Shown here one piece after another: positions 16,946-25,285 of a stretch of DNA of 64,000 nt; within the stretch, counting starts at the first letter, position 1; each line of letters opens with the position of its first letter. This DNA is from Pseudomonadales bacterium (GTDB lineage Bacteria > Pseudomonadota > Gammaproteobacteria > Pseudomonadales > Azotimanducaceae). A program made the translations under genes and the position numbers. Under the pieces are notes generated by a model. It saw only the letters and a list, made by a program, of their open reading frames with translations. It searched no databases and was not told the origin of the DNA. The DNA is taken from the NCBI GenBank assembly GCA_028279305.1, contig JANQOA010000023.1:1-64000 (forward strand), written 5' to 3'.

Positions 16946-19279
16946 CTAGAGCTTTGCTTCCAGAGTAAAGCGGTAGAATCTGTCGGGACCAAGATATTGG
17001 ATGTTCGTTACGCCATCGAACAATCCGTAGATGGACGAGCCCACGTAGTGAACATAGTCTTCGTCCGCGGCATTTTCCACGGATAATCGGATGCTGTACC
17101 TTTCCGACGGTGAAGTGACGCCAAGACGCAGGTTGAGAAGACCGTAAGAATCGATGTCAAATCTCGGGTTCGGTATGACCCCGCTGGTCGTGTTCTTTTC
17201 ATCCTGCCAACTGTACTCAACGCGGGTAAACGCGCGCCAACCACTGTTGCCAAGATCAAAATGATAGCTGCCGATAAAAGATGCCGATTTCTCCGGAATG
17301 AAGGCAAGGTTAGTGCCTTCGGCCGCGGGCTGCTGCACATATTCCTCGTAAGTCACGTCGATATACGAAAGTGCCGCTGACAGCATCAGGCCTTCGATTG
17401 GCGTTGCATAGCTGAGATCAACCTCGAAGCCGGTTGACTCCACCTCGTCAATACCCAGGTTCTGGGTGAAACTACTGTCCTGATTAGCGTTGATACGCTG
17501 ATAGTCTTCCACCGTCTGATGGTAAACCGCCGTGTTAACCGAGAGCGTGTTGTTTAAGAAGACGCCTTTGACACCTAGTTCAATCAATGTCGGTATTTCG
17601 GGTTCAACAACAGGGAGCCCGTCGCCCGGCGCGATGTTTTGCGCACGAATACCGGTTGTTACGTCAATTCCCGCCCCTTTGTAACCCCGAGACCAGGTCA
17701 GATAGGTATTTATTTCATCGGTCAGCGCGTACCTGGCGATGACCCGTCCCGAAAAATCCGTATCGTCTACTGTCTGGGCGCCGGAAATCGAACCGCCGAC
17801 AAAACCAAGGGTGTTAAAGCCAAAGTCCGGATTTACCGCAAATACACTGTAGTCGAGTTCCGCGTCTTTCTTTTCATCGGTGTAGCGTCCGCCGAAAACA
17901 AGGGAGAAGCGCTCGGTGACATCCCACGTTACCTCCCCAAAGGCAGAAAAGTGCCGCGTTTCCACACTTCTGACCGCACGGTTACGGAAGTTAAGAACGT
18001 CCCCGAAAATCGGATGAACCAGCGCGATATCAATGCTGTTGCCGCCGTCAGCATCCTGTTCTTCGTCGAAATAGAACAGCCCGGTTACGTAAGAGACGGA
18101 TTCGTTCAGCAGCCCCGCCAACCTGATTTCCTGGGTAAATTGTTCAGCCGTTGCCGCCGCCCCGCTGAAATTCAGGAAGTCTGATTCGCCCAGAATGTCC
18201 TGATCGTTGGTTTCATCAATTTCCCAATCCCGCCAGGCTGTGATCGAGGTCAGCGTGGCGTTGCCAAGACCGTAGTCAATCTGCAGAGAGGCGCCTTTCG
18301 CTTCAGACTTCTGACGGACGTCGCGTTCGAACAGCGCTACATCCCGGTTGCTGGTGCCGGGCACAATTCCGGCGTTGGCCAGGGCATCTTCCAGGTGAAT
18401 AACACTGCCTGGAATCTGCTGGAACAGAAATGGATCATTCCCTCCGTACAGCCCCCCCAGCGGACCCGAGATAAGATCCTGGGCGCTGCCTGCCTGGTTG
18501 TAGGTGGCTATGCAGCAGTGGTTGTCTTCATCGGTATAGTCGAGGGTCAGTAACGCGGATAGCTGGTCGGTGGGTTCATAGAGGAACTTGCCCCGCAGCG
18601 ACCAGGTATCTTTGCTGTTGATATCATCTTCGCCGGCCAATTCGTTATCCAACATGCCGTCATTCTGGTGCATCGAACCGGTGATCCGATAGGCCAGTTC
18701 ATTGTCCATCAACGGCCCGGTCACCGTGCCGCGAACCCGCCGCTCACCGCGGCTGCCAATGGTGACGTCACCTCCCATGGAGAATTCATACTCGGGTTTT
18801 TTTGTCACAATATTGATCACGCCCGCTGAGGTGTTTTTCCCAAACAGCGTGCCTTGCGGCCCTTTCAGTACTTCTACCCGTTCCACGTCGTAAAGATCGA
18901 AGAACCCTTGCGCCTCACGTCCCATCGGCACGCCGTCAATTACGGTGGCGACACTGGATTCAAACCCTTCGCTGAAGCTGAAAGTTGAGATACCGCGAAC
19001 CGAGGGTGAAGCGGCACGGGTGGTTGTGATTGGCGAGAAGTCATAGCCGGGCACAAACTTTACAATTTCGGTAATCGTATTGAATCCACTCTCATCGAAG
19101 AACTCATCGGTCAGTACCGAAACGGCAACGGGCGTTTCCGCAAGTGATTCGGAGGTCTTGCGGGCGGTAACCACAATTTCCTCCAGTTCAGCAGCGGCTG
19201 CCGTCTGCACTGCCAAAGTCATAAGAATGAATAGGAATCCTGCGGCCGCGGTTAAATCGAAGTTGCTGCGCTGAGTCAT
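16946..19279 (-). CDS. TonB-dependent outer-membrane receptor
   Basis: A 777-residue receptor. Start chosen at ATG 19279, which has GGGGGAG just upstream; the frame opens four codons earlier. A signal peptide (hydrophobic ~10-27, AAAA before ELEEIVV) is followed by the TonB-box-like EEIVVTARK. The plug domain shows VERVEVLKGPQGTLFGKNTSAGVINI (read in parts, around residues 120-145), with the conserved RG/KGPQG and N-T-x-A/G-G. A long beta-barrel ends in the aromatic-type terminal strand RFYRFTLEAKL. The group is common in marine and sphingomonad-type catabolic clusters. Its substrate is unknown; the adjacent TetR regulon suggests it feeds the oxygenase operon upstream. A double palindrome overlaps its promoter (19301-19347). 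Confidence 0.93.
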   Translation of the reverse strand: MTQRSNFDLTAAAGFLFILMTLAVQTAAAAELEEIVVTARKTSESLAETPVAVSVLTDEFFDESGFNTITEIVKFVPGYDFSPITTTRAASPSVRGISTFSFSEGFESSVATVIDGVPMGREAQGFFDLYDVERVEVLKGPQGTLFGKNTSAGVINIVTKKPEYEFSMGGDVTIGSRGERRVRGTVTGPLMDNELAYRITGSMHQNDGMLDNELAGEDDINSKDTWSLRGKFLYEPTDQLSALLTLDYTDEDNHCCIATYNQAGSAQDLISGPLGGLYGGNDPFLFQQIPGSVIHLEDALANAGIVPGTSNRDVALFERDVRQKSEAKGASLQIDYGLGNATLTSITAWRDWEIDETNDQDILGESDFLNFSGAAATAEQFTQEIRLAGLLNESVSYVTGLFYFDEEQDADGGNSIDIALVHPIFGDVLNFRNRAVRSVETRHFSAFGEVTWDVTERFSLVFGGRYTDEKKDAELDYSVFAVNPDFGFNTLGFVGGSISGAQTVDDTDFSGRVIARYALTDEINTYLTWSRGYKGAGIDVTTGIRAQNIAPGDGLPVVEPEIPTLIELGVKGVFLNNTLSVNTAVYHQTVEDYQRINANQDSSFTQNLGIDEVESTGFEVDLSYATPIEGLMLSAALSYIDVTYEEYVQQPAAEGTNLAFIPEKSASFIGSYHFDLGNSGWRAFTRVEYSWQDEKNTTSGVIPNPRFDIDSYGLLNLRLGVTSPSERYSIRLSVENAADEDYVHYVGSSIYGLFDGVTNIQYLGPDRFYRFTLEAKL

Positions 19280-19300
19280 GATCTCCCCCATAACACTGGC

Positions 19301-19347
19301 TTATTATTGCTCGACTATAACATAGTATTATAGTCGAGCAATAATAA
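19301..19347. promoter_or_regulatory. perfect 20-bp inverted repeat (double operator) upstream of the TonB receptor
   Basis: The left arm TTATTATTGCTCGACTATAA (19301-19320) and right arm (19328-19347) are exact reverse complements, separated by CATAGTA. On the minus strand the sequence TATAAT (19332-19327) sits inside the repeat, about 48 bases before the receptor start, and would serve as the -10 box. Each arm also resembles the near-palindrome at 24164-24186, so this may be two operators back to back. A transcriptional terminator is unlikely: it lies upstream of the gene and is AT-rich. Confidence 0.7.
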
Positions 19348-19419
19348 AATCAACTGGAATCGGTCAGCCGTTCAGTCCGGAAATTTGACCGTCGCCCAGT
19401 GCTGGATATTTAGTCCTGG

Positions 19420-20634
19420 TTAGTGAAAGCGTTCAGGATTGAACTTGTCAGGCAGTACTTCCGCCACATCGACGGCTTCACCACGCTCAATCGATAGCTG
19501 CGCAGCGGCGCCGGCAACAACAGACCAGAATCCATCCGCCAGGGTCGGGCCGGCAGGCGAACCACCCGACAGCTGCTCAATGAAGCTGAGGTGTTCAAAA
19601 AAGGTGGAGCCGTGATGGCCGGCCTGTTCTATGTATCCCGGATATTTAGGTGAGCGAACATCCGAAGCGCCGTTTTCTCCTTGCCAGAGTTCCAGCCGGT
19701 TCTCGTTGGCGCTGCCCAGCAGAGCGGACTCTGACGCATGCAGACGCCCTGCGTCACCACAGACAATCAGCTCTTCCCGCGTACCCGGTGAAAACATGCA
19801 TAACGAGAAGCCACCGATGACGCCGTTACGGTACTGAATCGTAACCTGTGCCTGGTCGAGGCCATCAGCCTTTCTGTTGTCGTGGGAAAAACTCTTAAAA
19901 TTCACCGCCTGGTTGCCGATGGCAAACACCCGGCTCGGCAGGCTGTCAGCAAAGAGGTTCATCAAGTCAAAGTAGTGGCAGCATTTCTCCACCAGGGTGC
20001 CGCCGGTATTGGCGCTGAACTTGTTCCATTGCCCGACTTTATCCAGAAACGGAAACCGGTGTTCCAGCATGTTAACGCTGTGCACCTGGCCCACGCTTTT
20101 GCGCTCAACGACCTCCTTTATGGCCTCGGCATAAACCGACTTGTACCGGTACTGCAGCCCGAAGCGGAACGGCTGCGGGTGGCTCTCAGCCAGTTGGCAA
20201 AGCTCATAAGCATCGGTGACCGACGTTGCAATCGGCTTTTCAAGAAAAATAGCTTTGCCGGATGCAGCGGCAACCCTGACAACATCCAGGTGAGTGTGGT
20301 TGGGCGTGGCGATAACCAGCGCATCTGTACCCGGGTCACCGCAAGCTTCGTCAATCGAGGTGTACACCCTCGGTTGTGCCTGTTTGCCGGATCTTTCGAC
20401 TATGCCCAACGCGTGCCCTGCACTCTTTGCTGAGGGATCGAACAGGCCTCCGATCTGCGCGCGCCCGGCGAGCAGGGTGTTGTGTATATGCTCCTGACCC
20501 ATCATGCCGCAACCAATGAAGCCGAAACTGTATTCGGTGGCATCAACAGCACTGAGGAAACGGTCTTCATCCGTCAGATACGGCAAAGCGCCGCCCCGCT
20601 TGAAGACAAGGCTTTGTTCAACTTTTTTATTCAC
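19420..20634 (-). CDS. Gfo/Idh/MocA-family NAD(P)-dependent oxidoreductase
   Basis: A 404-residue cytoplasmic protein. The Rossmann motif GFIGCGMMGQEH begins near residue 38, and LVIATPNHTHLD and FLEKPIATS (~125) carry the family's EKP lysine. The C-terminal domain with LVEKCCHYFDLMNLF (H-x-x-D/N, catalytic histidine region) fits the GFO_IDH_MocA_C fold. About 35 extra residues precede the Rossmann fold. Members oxidise or reduce sugar and cyclitol hydroxyls. It is the last gene of the five-gene operon that starts with the VOC gene, 39 bases from the TauD-like gene, and is 140 bases before the receptor gene with its own promoter. Confidence 0.88.
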   Translation of the reverse strand: MNKKVEQSLVFKRGGALPYLTDEDRFLSAVDATEYSFGFIGCGMMGQEHIHNTLLAGRAQIGGLFDPSAKSAGHALGIVERSGKQAQPRVYTSIDEACGDPGTDALVIATPNHTHLDVVRVAAASGKAIFLEKPIATSVTDAYELCQLAESHPQPFRFGLQYRYKSVYAEAIKEVVERKSVGQVHSVNMLEHRFPFLDKVGQWNKFSANTGGTLVEKCCHYFDLMNLFADSLPSRVFAIGNQAVNFKSFSHDNRKADGLDQAQVTIQYRNGVIGGFSLCMFSPGTREELIVCGDAGRLHASESALLGSANENRLELWQGENGASDVRSPKYPGYIEQAGHHGSTFFEHLSFIEQLSGGSPAGPTLADGFWSVVAGAAAQLSIERGEAVDVAEVLPDKFNPERFH

Positions 20635-20673
20635 TTTCTGTCTCCTGGATCAAGGTGCAACACCTTTCGTGAG

Positions 20674-21603
20674 TCACCGCGCCAGGCAGACGACCACCTG
20701 CCGTTTCTTCGCACCGCTGTAGGGATAGCGCCCGTGCATGACCCGGTAGTTGTCGACCAGCGCAACGTCGCCATCCCGCCATTCCACCGCGTAAACAAAC
20801 TGGTTGGAAATTTCCACAATGGATTCCAGTATCTCTTGCGGGATCAGTTCGTTGTTACCAAAAGTGAGTACAGGCAGACCGCTGCCTTCGTGCCGCTTCC
20901 AGCCGCGATAGGCGGCAATCACCTGGTTAAAAAACGACTCACAGCCATCGTCAAGCTGGCGTACTGCAGGTAGCTTCGGGCTGGTTGTCACAATTGAGCC
21001 GTCGTCCTGCCACTGCCAGGAATAGCCGAGGGCGGCGAGCCGGGCCTCCGCTTCAGTACGGTCCGCAACACTGAGCGTACTTTTCCAACTCCGCCCCTGC
21101 CCGGACTGGTCGTCATCTGCTGCAGGCATGTGGGTGTTGTACTTAACACCCCGTTCCACAAACAAGGCCGCCCACTCCGGGTGCTCGGATTTGAGTGCAG
21201 CGTACAACAGGTCCGACCGGCACAAGGGTGACGCGCCGCCCTGCTCGGCTGCGCTGAGACAACAGAAAAAGATCTTCTGTGGATAGATCGGTGTTTGCGC
21301 CATCTCATGATGCAGGAAGATCTCAACGTCGGGCGGCGCTTCGTTCGCGGTAAATACCCGCCGCGTCAGGTTGATTCTGACCGCATTCGATAAGGACTCC
21401 TTGTAGGTAAACTCGTCATAGCCGAAAACCCGGGTGAAGGCATCAAAGTGCTCAGCACTTTTGACCGGAAAGCCTCTGAATAGAATTACACCGACTTCCT
21501 CCACAGCAGCTTTCAGCGTGCCGCTTTCCGACCTTGCCCAGTCGAGAAACCATGACATTGAGTCGATGCCATCATCGTTTTTGATCAGCAGTGGGAATGT
21601 CAT
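20674..21603 (-). CDS. TauD/TfdA-family Fe(II)/2-oxoglutarate dioxygenase
   Basis: A 309-residue enzyme starting MTFPLLIKN; the ATG at 21603 overlaps the upstream stop as ATGA, which decides the start. GVILFRGFPV (~38) is the N-terminal family motif. The iron ligands are seen as H98-H99-E100 (HxE) and the distal histidine in VMHGRYPYSG near the C-terminus, followed by the KKRQVV arginine that binds 2-oxoglutarate. This is the SyrP-like branch, which has glutamate instead of aspartate at the second ligand. A hydroxylation or oxidative cleavage of a polar substrate is expected. The second Fe/2OG enzyme in the same operon (22597-23601) is unrelated in family. Confidence 0.85.
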   Translation of the reverse strand: MTFPLLIKNDDGIDSMSWFLDWARSESGTLKAAVEEVGVILFRGFPVKSAEHFDAFTRVFGYDEFTYKESLSNAVRINLTRRVFTANEAPPDVEIFLHHEMAQTPIYPQKIFFCCLSAAEQGGASPLCRSDLLYAALKSEHPEWAALFVERGVKYNTHMPAADDDQSGQGRSWKSTLSVADRTEAEARLAALGYSWQWQDDGSIVTTSPKLPAVRQLDDGCESFFNQVIAAYRGWKRHEGSGLPVLTFGNNELIPQEILESIVEISNQFVYAVEWRDGDVALVDNYRVMHGRYPYSGAKKRQVVVCLAR

Positions 21604-22571
21604 GCCGACACGCATGCCTTGAGAATGTGATCGATCTGTTCATCCTGCCGTGGGTCGGGTTGGTAGCCCCCGGCCAGCCGCTCCAGGGCAAGTTCAACAG
21701 TTCGCTTAATTCCATCGCTGAGCTCAACACGGCATTCCCAACCGCGGACGGCGGATCGAATCTTGCTGTTGTCAAACACCATGGTGTTCGCCTTGTCCCC
21801 CAGCAGAGGACCTTCCAGTGCTGGCATGTGGGAGATCAAGGTGTCCGAACCGATGGGGCACAAATCTGCATGGCGTCCAAGCGCCGCGGCCACCTGATTC
21901 AGAATGTCATTCCAGGTGTGGGCATCGTCGCTGGTGATGTGGAAAACTTCATCAAATGCTGTTTTGTTACCGTGCAGTTGCGCAAAGGCGTTGGCAAAAT
22001 CGTCAGCGTGGGTCAGGGTCCACAAAGATTCCCCATTGTCGTGGACAATCACGGGTTTACCGTGCGTTATGCGCCAAGCCAGATGGTTGCCGTCGATCAC
22101 CGTACTGGGTATGCGGGTGTCATAAGTATGACTGGGCCTTACGATAGTTGATGTGATGGAGGCTTCCAGCAACAAATCTTCACACGCAGCTTTGGCCCGG
22201 CTGTAAGCCCAGAACGGATTATCAAGCGGCGTGGATTCCGTAAGCCGGCGCCCGTCATCACCTTTCCGGTAAGCGGACGCGGTGGAAATAAAGACGTACT
22301 GGCCGCATCTGCCCGAGAAGAAGTCGAGATCACGCTGTATCGTTTCAGGCATGTAGGCTAAAAATTGGCAGACGACATCGAAGTGTTGTGTTCCAAGCGG
22401 TTTATAGGGTGCCCGGTTACGCAGATCACCAGCTATATAAATGGCGTCTTCGTTTAGCTGCGCTTTCTTCGTGCCTCGATTAAAGACCGTTACCTCATGA
22501 CCGCGCGCGACCGAAGCCCGCACACATGAAGTTGAAATTTCGCCGGTTCCGCCGATATAAAGCACTTTCAT
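21600..22571 (-). CDS. NAD-dependent epimerase/dehydratase family protein
   Basis: A 323-residue extended-SDR protein. The nucleotide-binding N-terminus is MKVLYIGGTGEIST, then VTVFNRGTKKA. The catalytic tyrosine and lysine are in FWAYSRAKAACE (~143), the YxxxK pattern. VRPSHTYD follows. It resembles the CSP41/UDP-sugar-epimerase-like group more than classical GalE. It lies between the PhyH-like gene (25 bases) and the TauD-like gene (ATGA overlap). The reaction is probably on a sugar-like or activated substrate, but no direct evidence is present. Confidence 0.82.
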   Translation of the reverse strand: MKVLYIGGTGEISTSCVRASVARGHEVTVFNRGTKKAQLNEDAIYIAGDLRNRAPYKPLGTQHFDVVCQFLAYMPETIQRDLDFFSGRCGQYVFISTASAYRKGDDGRRLTESTPLDNPFWAYSRAKAACEDLLLEASITSTIVRPSHTYDTRIPSTVIDGNHLAWRITHGKPVIVHDNGESLWTLTHADDFANAFAQLHGNKTAFDEVFHITSDDAHTWNDILNQVAAALGRHADLCPIGSDTLISHMPALEGPLLGDKANTMVFDNSKIRSAVRGWECRVELSDGIKRTVELALERLAGGYQPDPRQDEQIDHILKACVSA

Positions 22572-22596
22572 AAATTATGGCCCCGCTGAACTTCCA

Positions 22597-23601
22597 TCAG
22601 CCGGCTGACTCTTCAAGTACCCGGGCCCCACCCACCAGGTGTGCGTCCACCGTGTGATCAAGCTTGCGGACAAAGCGGACGTTACGGCCAATGTCATGCA
22701 TTGAGGGATGCCGGTCAAAAACTTCCCGGGCACTGTCCTCAAACACAAGCCGGCCATCACCCAGCTTGCCGTCATCCATCACCCGCAAGGATGAATCCTC
22801 CTTGCACCGGGCGACATCTTCAGGCGATAGATCTCTCACCAGCGTGCCGCGCCAGTGATTACCCAGCGCCGCATGAAACGTCATGGCAATCATAGGCCTG
22901 ATGCGGTCCGACTTGTTGGGCATACCCCGGTGCCACATGCGCGGGTCCCTGAAACAAATGCCGCCGGCTGGAATTTCCATACGTGACGGCGGCCCCCATT
23001 TCTCAAGCATTTCCGGATGGGTGCCGGGCCGTTCGCCTCTGGGCCACGCGGCTACCGCGGTTTCCCGGTGCGAGCCTGGATAGATTTCGGTAGCGGCATT
23101 GCTCGCGGTGATTTCTTCGAGAGCAATCGAACAGGAAAGGGTCGTCGCCCGCGGCGGCCAGTGCTCACCATTGGCTTCAGCGTCTTCTTTTGTTTTCCAG
23201 GTGAACGGACGGTCAAAATGCAGCGGCTGGCTGGTGCTGCCCGGCATGTTAACGTTGCCGTTGTAGAAACCGAGCCAGGCATGCTCACCCAGCACACCGG
23301 CAACGATATGCTCGATCAGCGGATTAGTCAGCAGGTCCGCTCGAACGTAGGGTGCCCGGCGGCGCAGACCCAACTGCAGATGCCCTTCGCCGGTGTGTTT
23401 TTCATGTGGGGTCAACTCGTCAGCTGCATGAATGGCTTCCGCATCTTCGCGTACCGACTCCAGCAGCAGCTGCCGTGTTTCCGGGGATACAAGGTCGGCA
23501 ACAACTGCGTAACCTGCTGTACCTATGTCGCTGACGATGCGGTTGAGTTTCTCAGTTTCCAGGCTGCCCGTGGATCTTTCTTCGTCTGTAATGGTGTACA
23601 T
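22597..23601 (-). CDS. phytanoyl-CoA dioxygenase (PhyH) family protein
   Basis: A 334-residue Fe(II)/2-oxoglutarate-type enzyme. The iron-binding HxD is in PLHFDRPF (~130). The distal histidine is in RMWHRGMPN and the 2-oxoglutarate arginine in DRIRPMIAM (~230-245). GSHRETAV precedes these, a common PhyH element. Members hydroxylate a broad range of lipids, amino acids and secondary metabolites. It is the second gene of the TetR-linked operon, eight bases after the VOC gene. Confidence 0.85.
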   Translation of the reverse strand: MYTITDEERSTGSLETEKLNRIVSDIGTAGYAVVADLVSPETRQLLLESVREDAEAIHAADELTPHEKHTGEGHLQLGLRRRAPYVRADLLTNPLIEHIVAGVLGEHAWLGFYNGNVNMPGSTSQPLHFDRPFTWKTKEDAEANGEHWPPRATTLSCSIALEEITASNAATEIYPGSHRETAVAAWPRGERPGTHPEMLEKWGPPSRMEIPAGGICFRDPRMWHRGMPNKSDRIRPMIAMTFHAALGNHWRGTLVRDLSPEDVARCKEDSSLRVMDDGKLGDGRLVFEDSAREVFDRHPSMHDIGRNVRFVRKLDHTVDAHLVGGARVLEESAG

Positions 23602-23609
23602 GCTGTTCT

Positions 23610-24080
23610 CTAATTATCCTGGCAGTTGTCCTGGCTGTTAGTAGTCTTGTTGTCCCGCCAGCGATGCGGGCGGTCTTCCGGCCACAGCTGGATCATCGGT
23701 GCGCCCGGGACTCCGGCTTCGACAAAGACGCGATCCGTACCTTCGCCGGTAACAGCCGCGCCGTTGGCCTTTAACGCTTCAGTCGCGGATGCGAGGTCTG
23801 TTACCTTCATGGCAAGCACGTAAAGGCCCTCACCCTGTCTTTCGATAACGCGTGCCACGGGAGACGAGATTTCTGTCGGCGCAAGCAATTCGATAAACGT
23901 GCCGTCCGGCAGAGGGAAAAAAGCCTGATCAATGCTGTGTTCTTTACTTGCGGTACGAAACTGCAGTTCAACACCCAGTTGTCCCTGCCAGAACTCAATC
24001 GCCGGCTCCAGATCTGCAACAACAAAGACCTGATGATCAACGCCCGTAAACGGGCTGGCTGAGTTCACCTTGTTCACCAC
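23610..24080 (-). CDS. VOC (glyoxalase/dioxygenase fold) protein
   Basis: A 156-residue protein with two beta-alpha-beta-beta-beta repeats. It opens TGVDHQVFVVADLEPAIEFW, the typical VOC first strand with the metal-ligand histidine, and has TFIELLAP at mid-length, where the glutamate ligand is expected. The C-terminus (WPEDRPHRW) ends the fold. Members include glyoxalase I, extradiol dioxygenases and epimerases. It is the first gene of the five-gene operon; an operator-like palindrome covers its -10 region, 84-106 bases upstream. Confidence 0.8.
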   Translation of the reverse strand: MVNKVNSASPFTGVDHQVFVVADLEPAIEFWQGQLGVELQFRTASKEHSIDQAFFPLPDGTFIELLAPTEISSPVARVIERQGEGLYVLAMKVTDLASATEALKANGAAVTGEGTDRVFVEAGVPGAPMIQLWPEDRPHRWRDNKTTNSQDNCQDN

Positions 24081-24163
24081 CGGTACACAGGCGGACGCTG
24101 AAACAAAGCCTTGTACCGGTTCGCAAGGCCCACTAAAAAAAGATTAGTCATCAGATAGCGTCT

Positions 24164-24186
24164 TTATTATAGTTAGACAATAATAA
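24164..24186. promoter_or_regulatory. 23-bp near-palindrome between the VOC operon and tetR
   Basis: Nine of the eleven base pairs around the central base match. Read on the minus strand it starts TTATTATTG and has ACTATAATA from its 14th base. The copy upstream of the TonB receptor (19301-19347) shares these two blocks: 18 of 22 bases agree and the four differences are all transitions in the middle. TATAAT inside it is a good -10 box for the VOC operon. It lies in the intergenic region divergent to the TetR gene, so it is the likely TetR site. Confidence 0.65.
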
Positions 24187-24305
24187 ACGCATTGCAGAGC
24201 GCTCAGCAAGCGATAATTATTTGTCGTTAAACAGAGTGACAGGCGTCGAAGTTGGGAGAAGAAGGGCTATAGTGGTAGCCACGCAATCGAGGTATTTGCA
24301 CTGAT

Positions 24306-24917
24306 ATGGCTGCAAAAGAAAAAGAAGTCCGCACAAAAAGAACCAGGCTCTCCCCGGCAGCGCGGCGGGACCAGATTCTGGATTCAGCCAAGCAGTCGAT
24401 TCTTGAGCACGGGCTGCAGCAACTGTCACTGAAAAAACTCGCCGTTGAAGCCGGGGTGAGTGAACCCCTGTTGTTTCACTACTTTTCATCGCGCCTTGAG
24501 CTGTTGCAACAGCTGCTCGAACGGGACTTCAACCGTTCCATCGGTTCACTTAATGAGTCACTGGACGGGGCTGAATCCCTGGCGGAAATTCTCGAAATCT
24601 ATGTGGCAAACAACTACGACCGGTGTGACGAAGAGAGTGTCATCGACATACTCCTCGCCGAAACGGACATCGCTAGCGCCATTAAAGAACAACGTGAGTT
24701 GAACGCCAGGTACCGGGAACAGATTCTTATAAACACAGTCTCCGAAGCTTTGGGTATCCGGCGTAAGAAGGCGGCAATGATCACCTTGATGGCGTCAGCG
24801 GCTTCGATGTCTGCCGCCAAGTTTGCCCACGACACCAAGGTGGGCCGGGAGGAGGCGATCCGGACGGTTCTTGAGTTTGTTACCGCGGGGTTCCAGTCTC
24901 AGGCGTCCAAGGGTTAA
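24306..24917 (+). CDS. TetR-family transcriptional regulator
   Basis: A 203-residue regulator. The N-terminal helix-turn-helix is clear: RRDQILDSAKQSILEHG, then LSLKKLAVEAGVSEPLLFHYF (read 38-58), with the F-x-x-K/R following. The remaining ~140 residues form the ligand-binding helical domain. It is divergent from the VOC/PhyH/epimerase/TauD/Gfo operon and sits beside a palindrome that recurs upstream of the TonB receptor. The simplest model is repression of both units, released by a substrate or intermediate. Confidence 0.9.
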   Translation: MAAKEKEVRTKRTRLSPAARRDQILDSAKQSILEHGLQQLSLKKLAVEAGVSEPLLFHYFSSRLELLQQLLERDFNRSIGSLNESLDGAESLAEILEIYVANNYDRCDEESVIDILLAETDIASAIKEQRELNARYREQILINTVSEALGIRRKKAAMITLMASAASMSAAKFAHDTKVGREEAIRTVLEFVTAGFQSQASKG

Positions 24918-24948
24918 CAGCCGCGGCCGGGTGCGTCCAACCCGGCGA

Positions 24949-24996
24949 TGGACAACGGTTTCAACCCGGCTCTATAATGGTTCCAATATGGAGCCA
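24949..24996 (+). promoter_or_regulatory. toxin-antitoxin promoter with overlapping operator
   Basis: TGGACA (24949-24954) and TATAAT (24973-24978) are spaced by 18 bases, a strong sigma-70-type pair. An inverted repeat TGGTTCC-AATAT-GGAGCCA (24978-24996, six of seven pairs) starts at the end of the -10 box and includes the GGAG ribosome site of the antitoxin. Binding of the antitoxin complex here would block transcription and translation start together. Confidence 0.7.
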
Positions 24997-25000
24997 TCTA

Positions 25001-25285
25001 ATGCCTAATCTTTCCATCAAGAACGTACCTGAGTACGTCGTTGCCAAACTGCGCCAGCGGGCGGTAAATCACCGGCGCTCGTTGCAGGGTGAACTACTGG
25101 ATATTGTCTGCCGCTCCAGCGAAGAGCATGACCGGGATCCCAACCCAACCGAGCAAGCAGCCGACTCATCCGGATGGTTATCGATAGAAGAGATTGCGGC
25201 AGAACTCAAATTGCCCCGGCGAAGGGCAAACACCAACCTACCGCTCGCGGTAGATATACTCCGACAGGACCGCGACACAAGATGA
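25001..25285 (+). CDS. FitA-like (ribbon-helix-helix) antitoxin
   Basis: A 94-residue protein starting MPNLSIKNVPEYVVAKL, typical of FitA/VapB antitoxins of the ribbon-helix-helix type (beta strand, then two helices, with HRRSLQGELLDIV as the second helix, residues ~24-38). The ATG at 25001 follows GGAG by seven bases; an earlier in-frame ATG at 24977 lies in the promoter. The C-terminal half (WLSIEEIAAELKL) is the toxin-binding part. The stop overlaps the start of the toxin gene as ATGA. Confidence 0.82.
   Translation: MPNLSIKNVPEYVVAKLRQRAVNHRRSLQGELLDIVCRSSEEHDRDPNPTEQAADSSGWLSIEEIAAELKLPRRRANTNLPLAVDILRQDRDTR

Noticed and set aside
24217..24489. A 90-codon minus-strand frame over the start of tetR
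   Set aside because: It overlaps the clear TetR helix-turn-helix in antisense and has no similarity I recognise.
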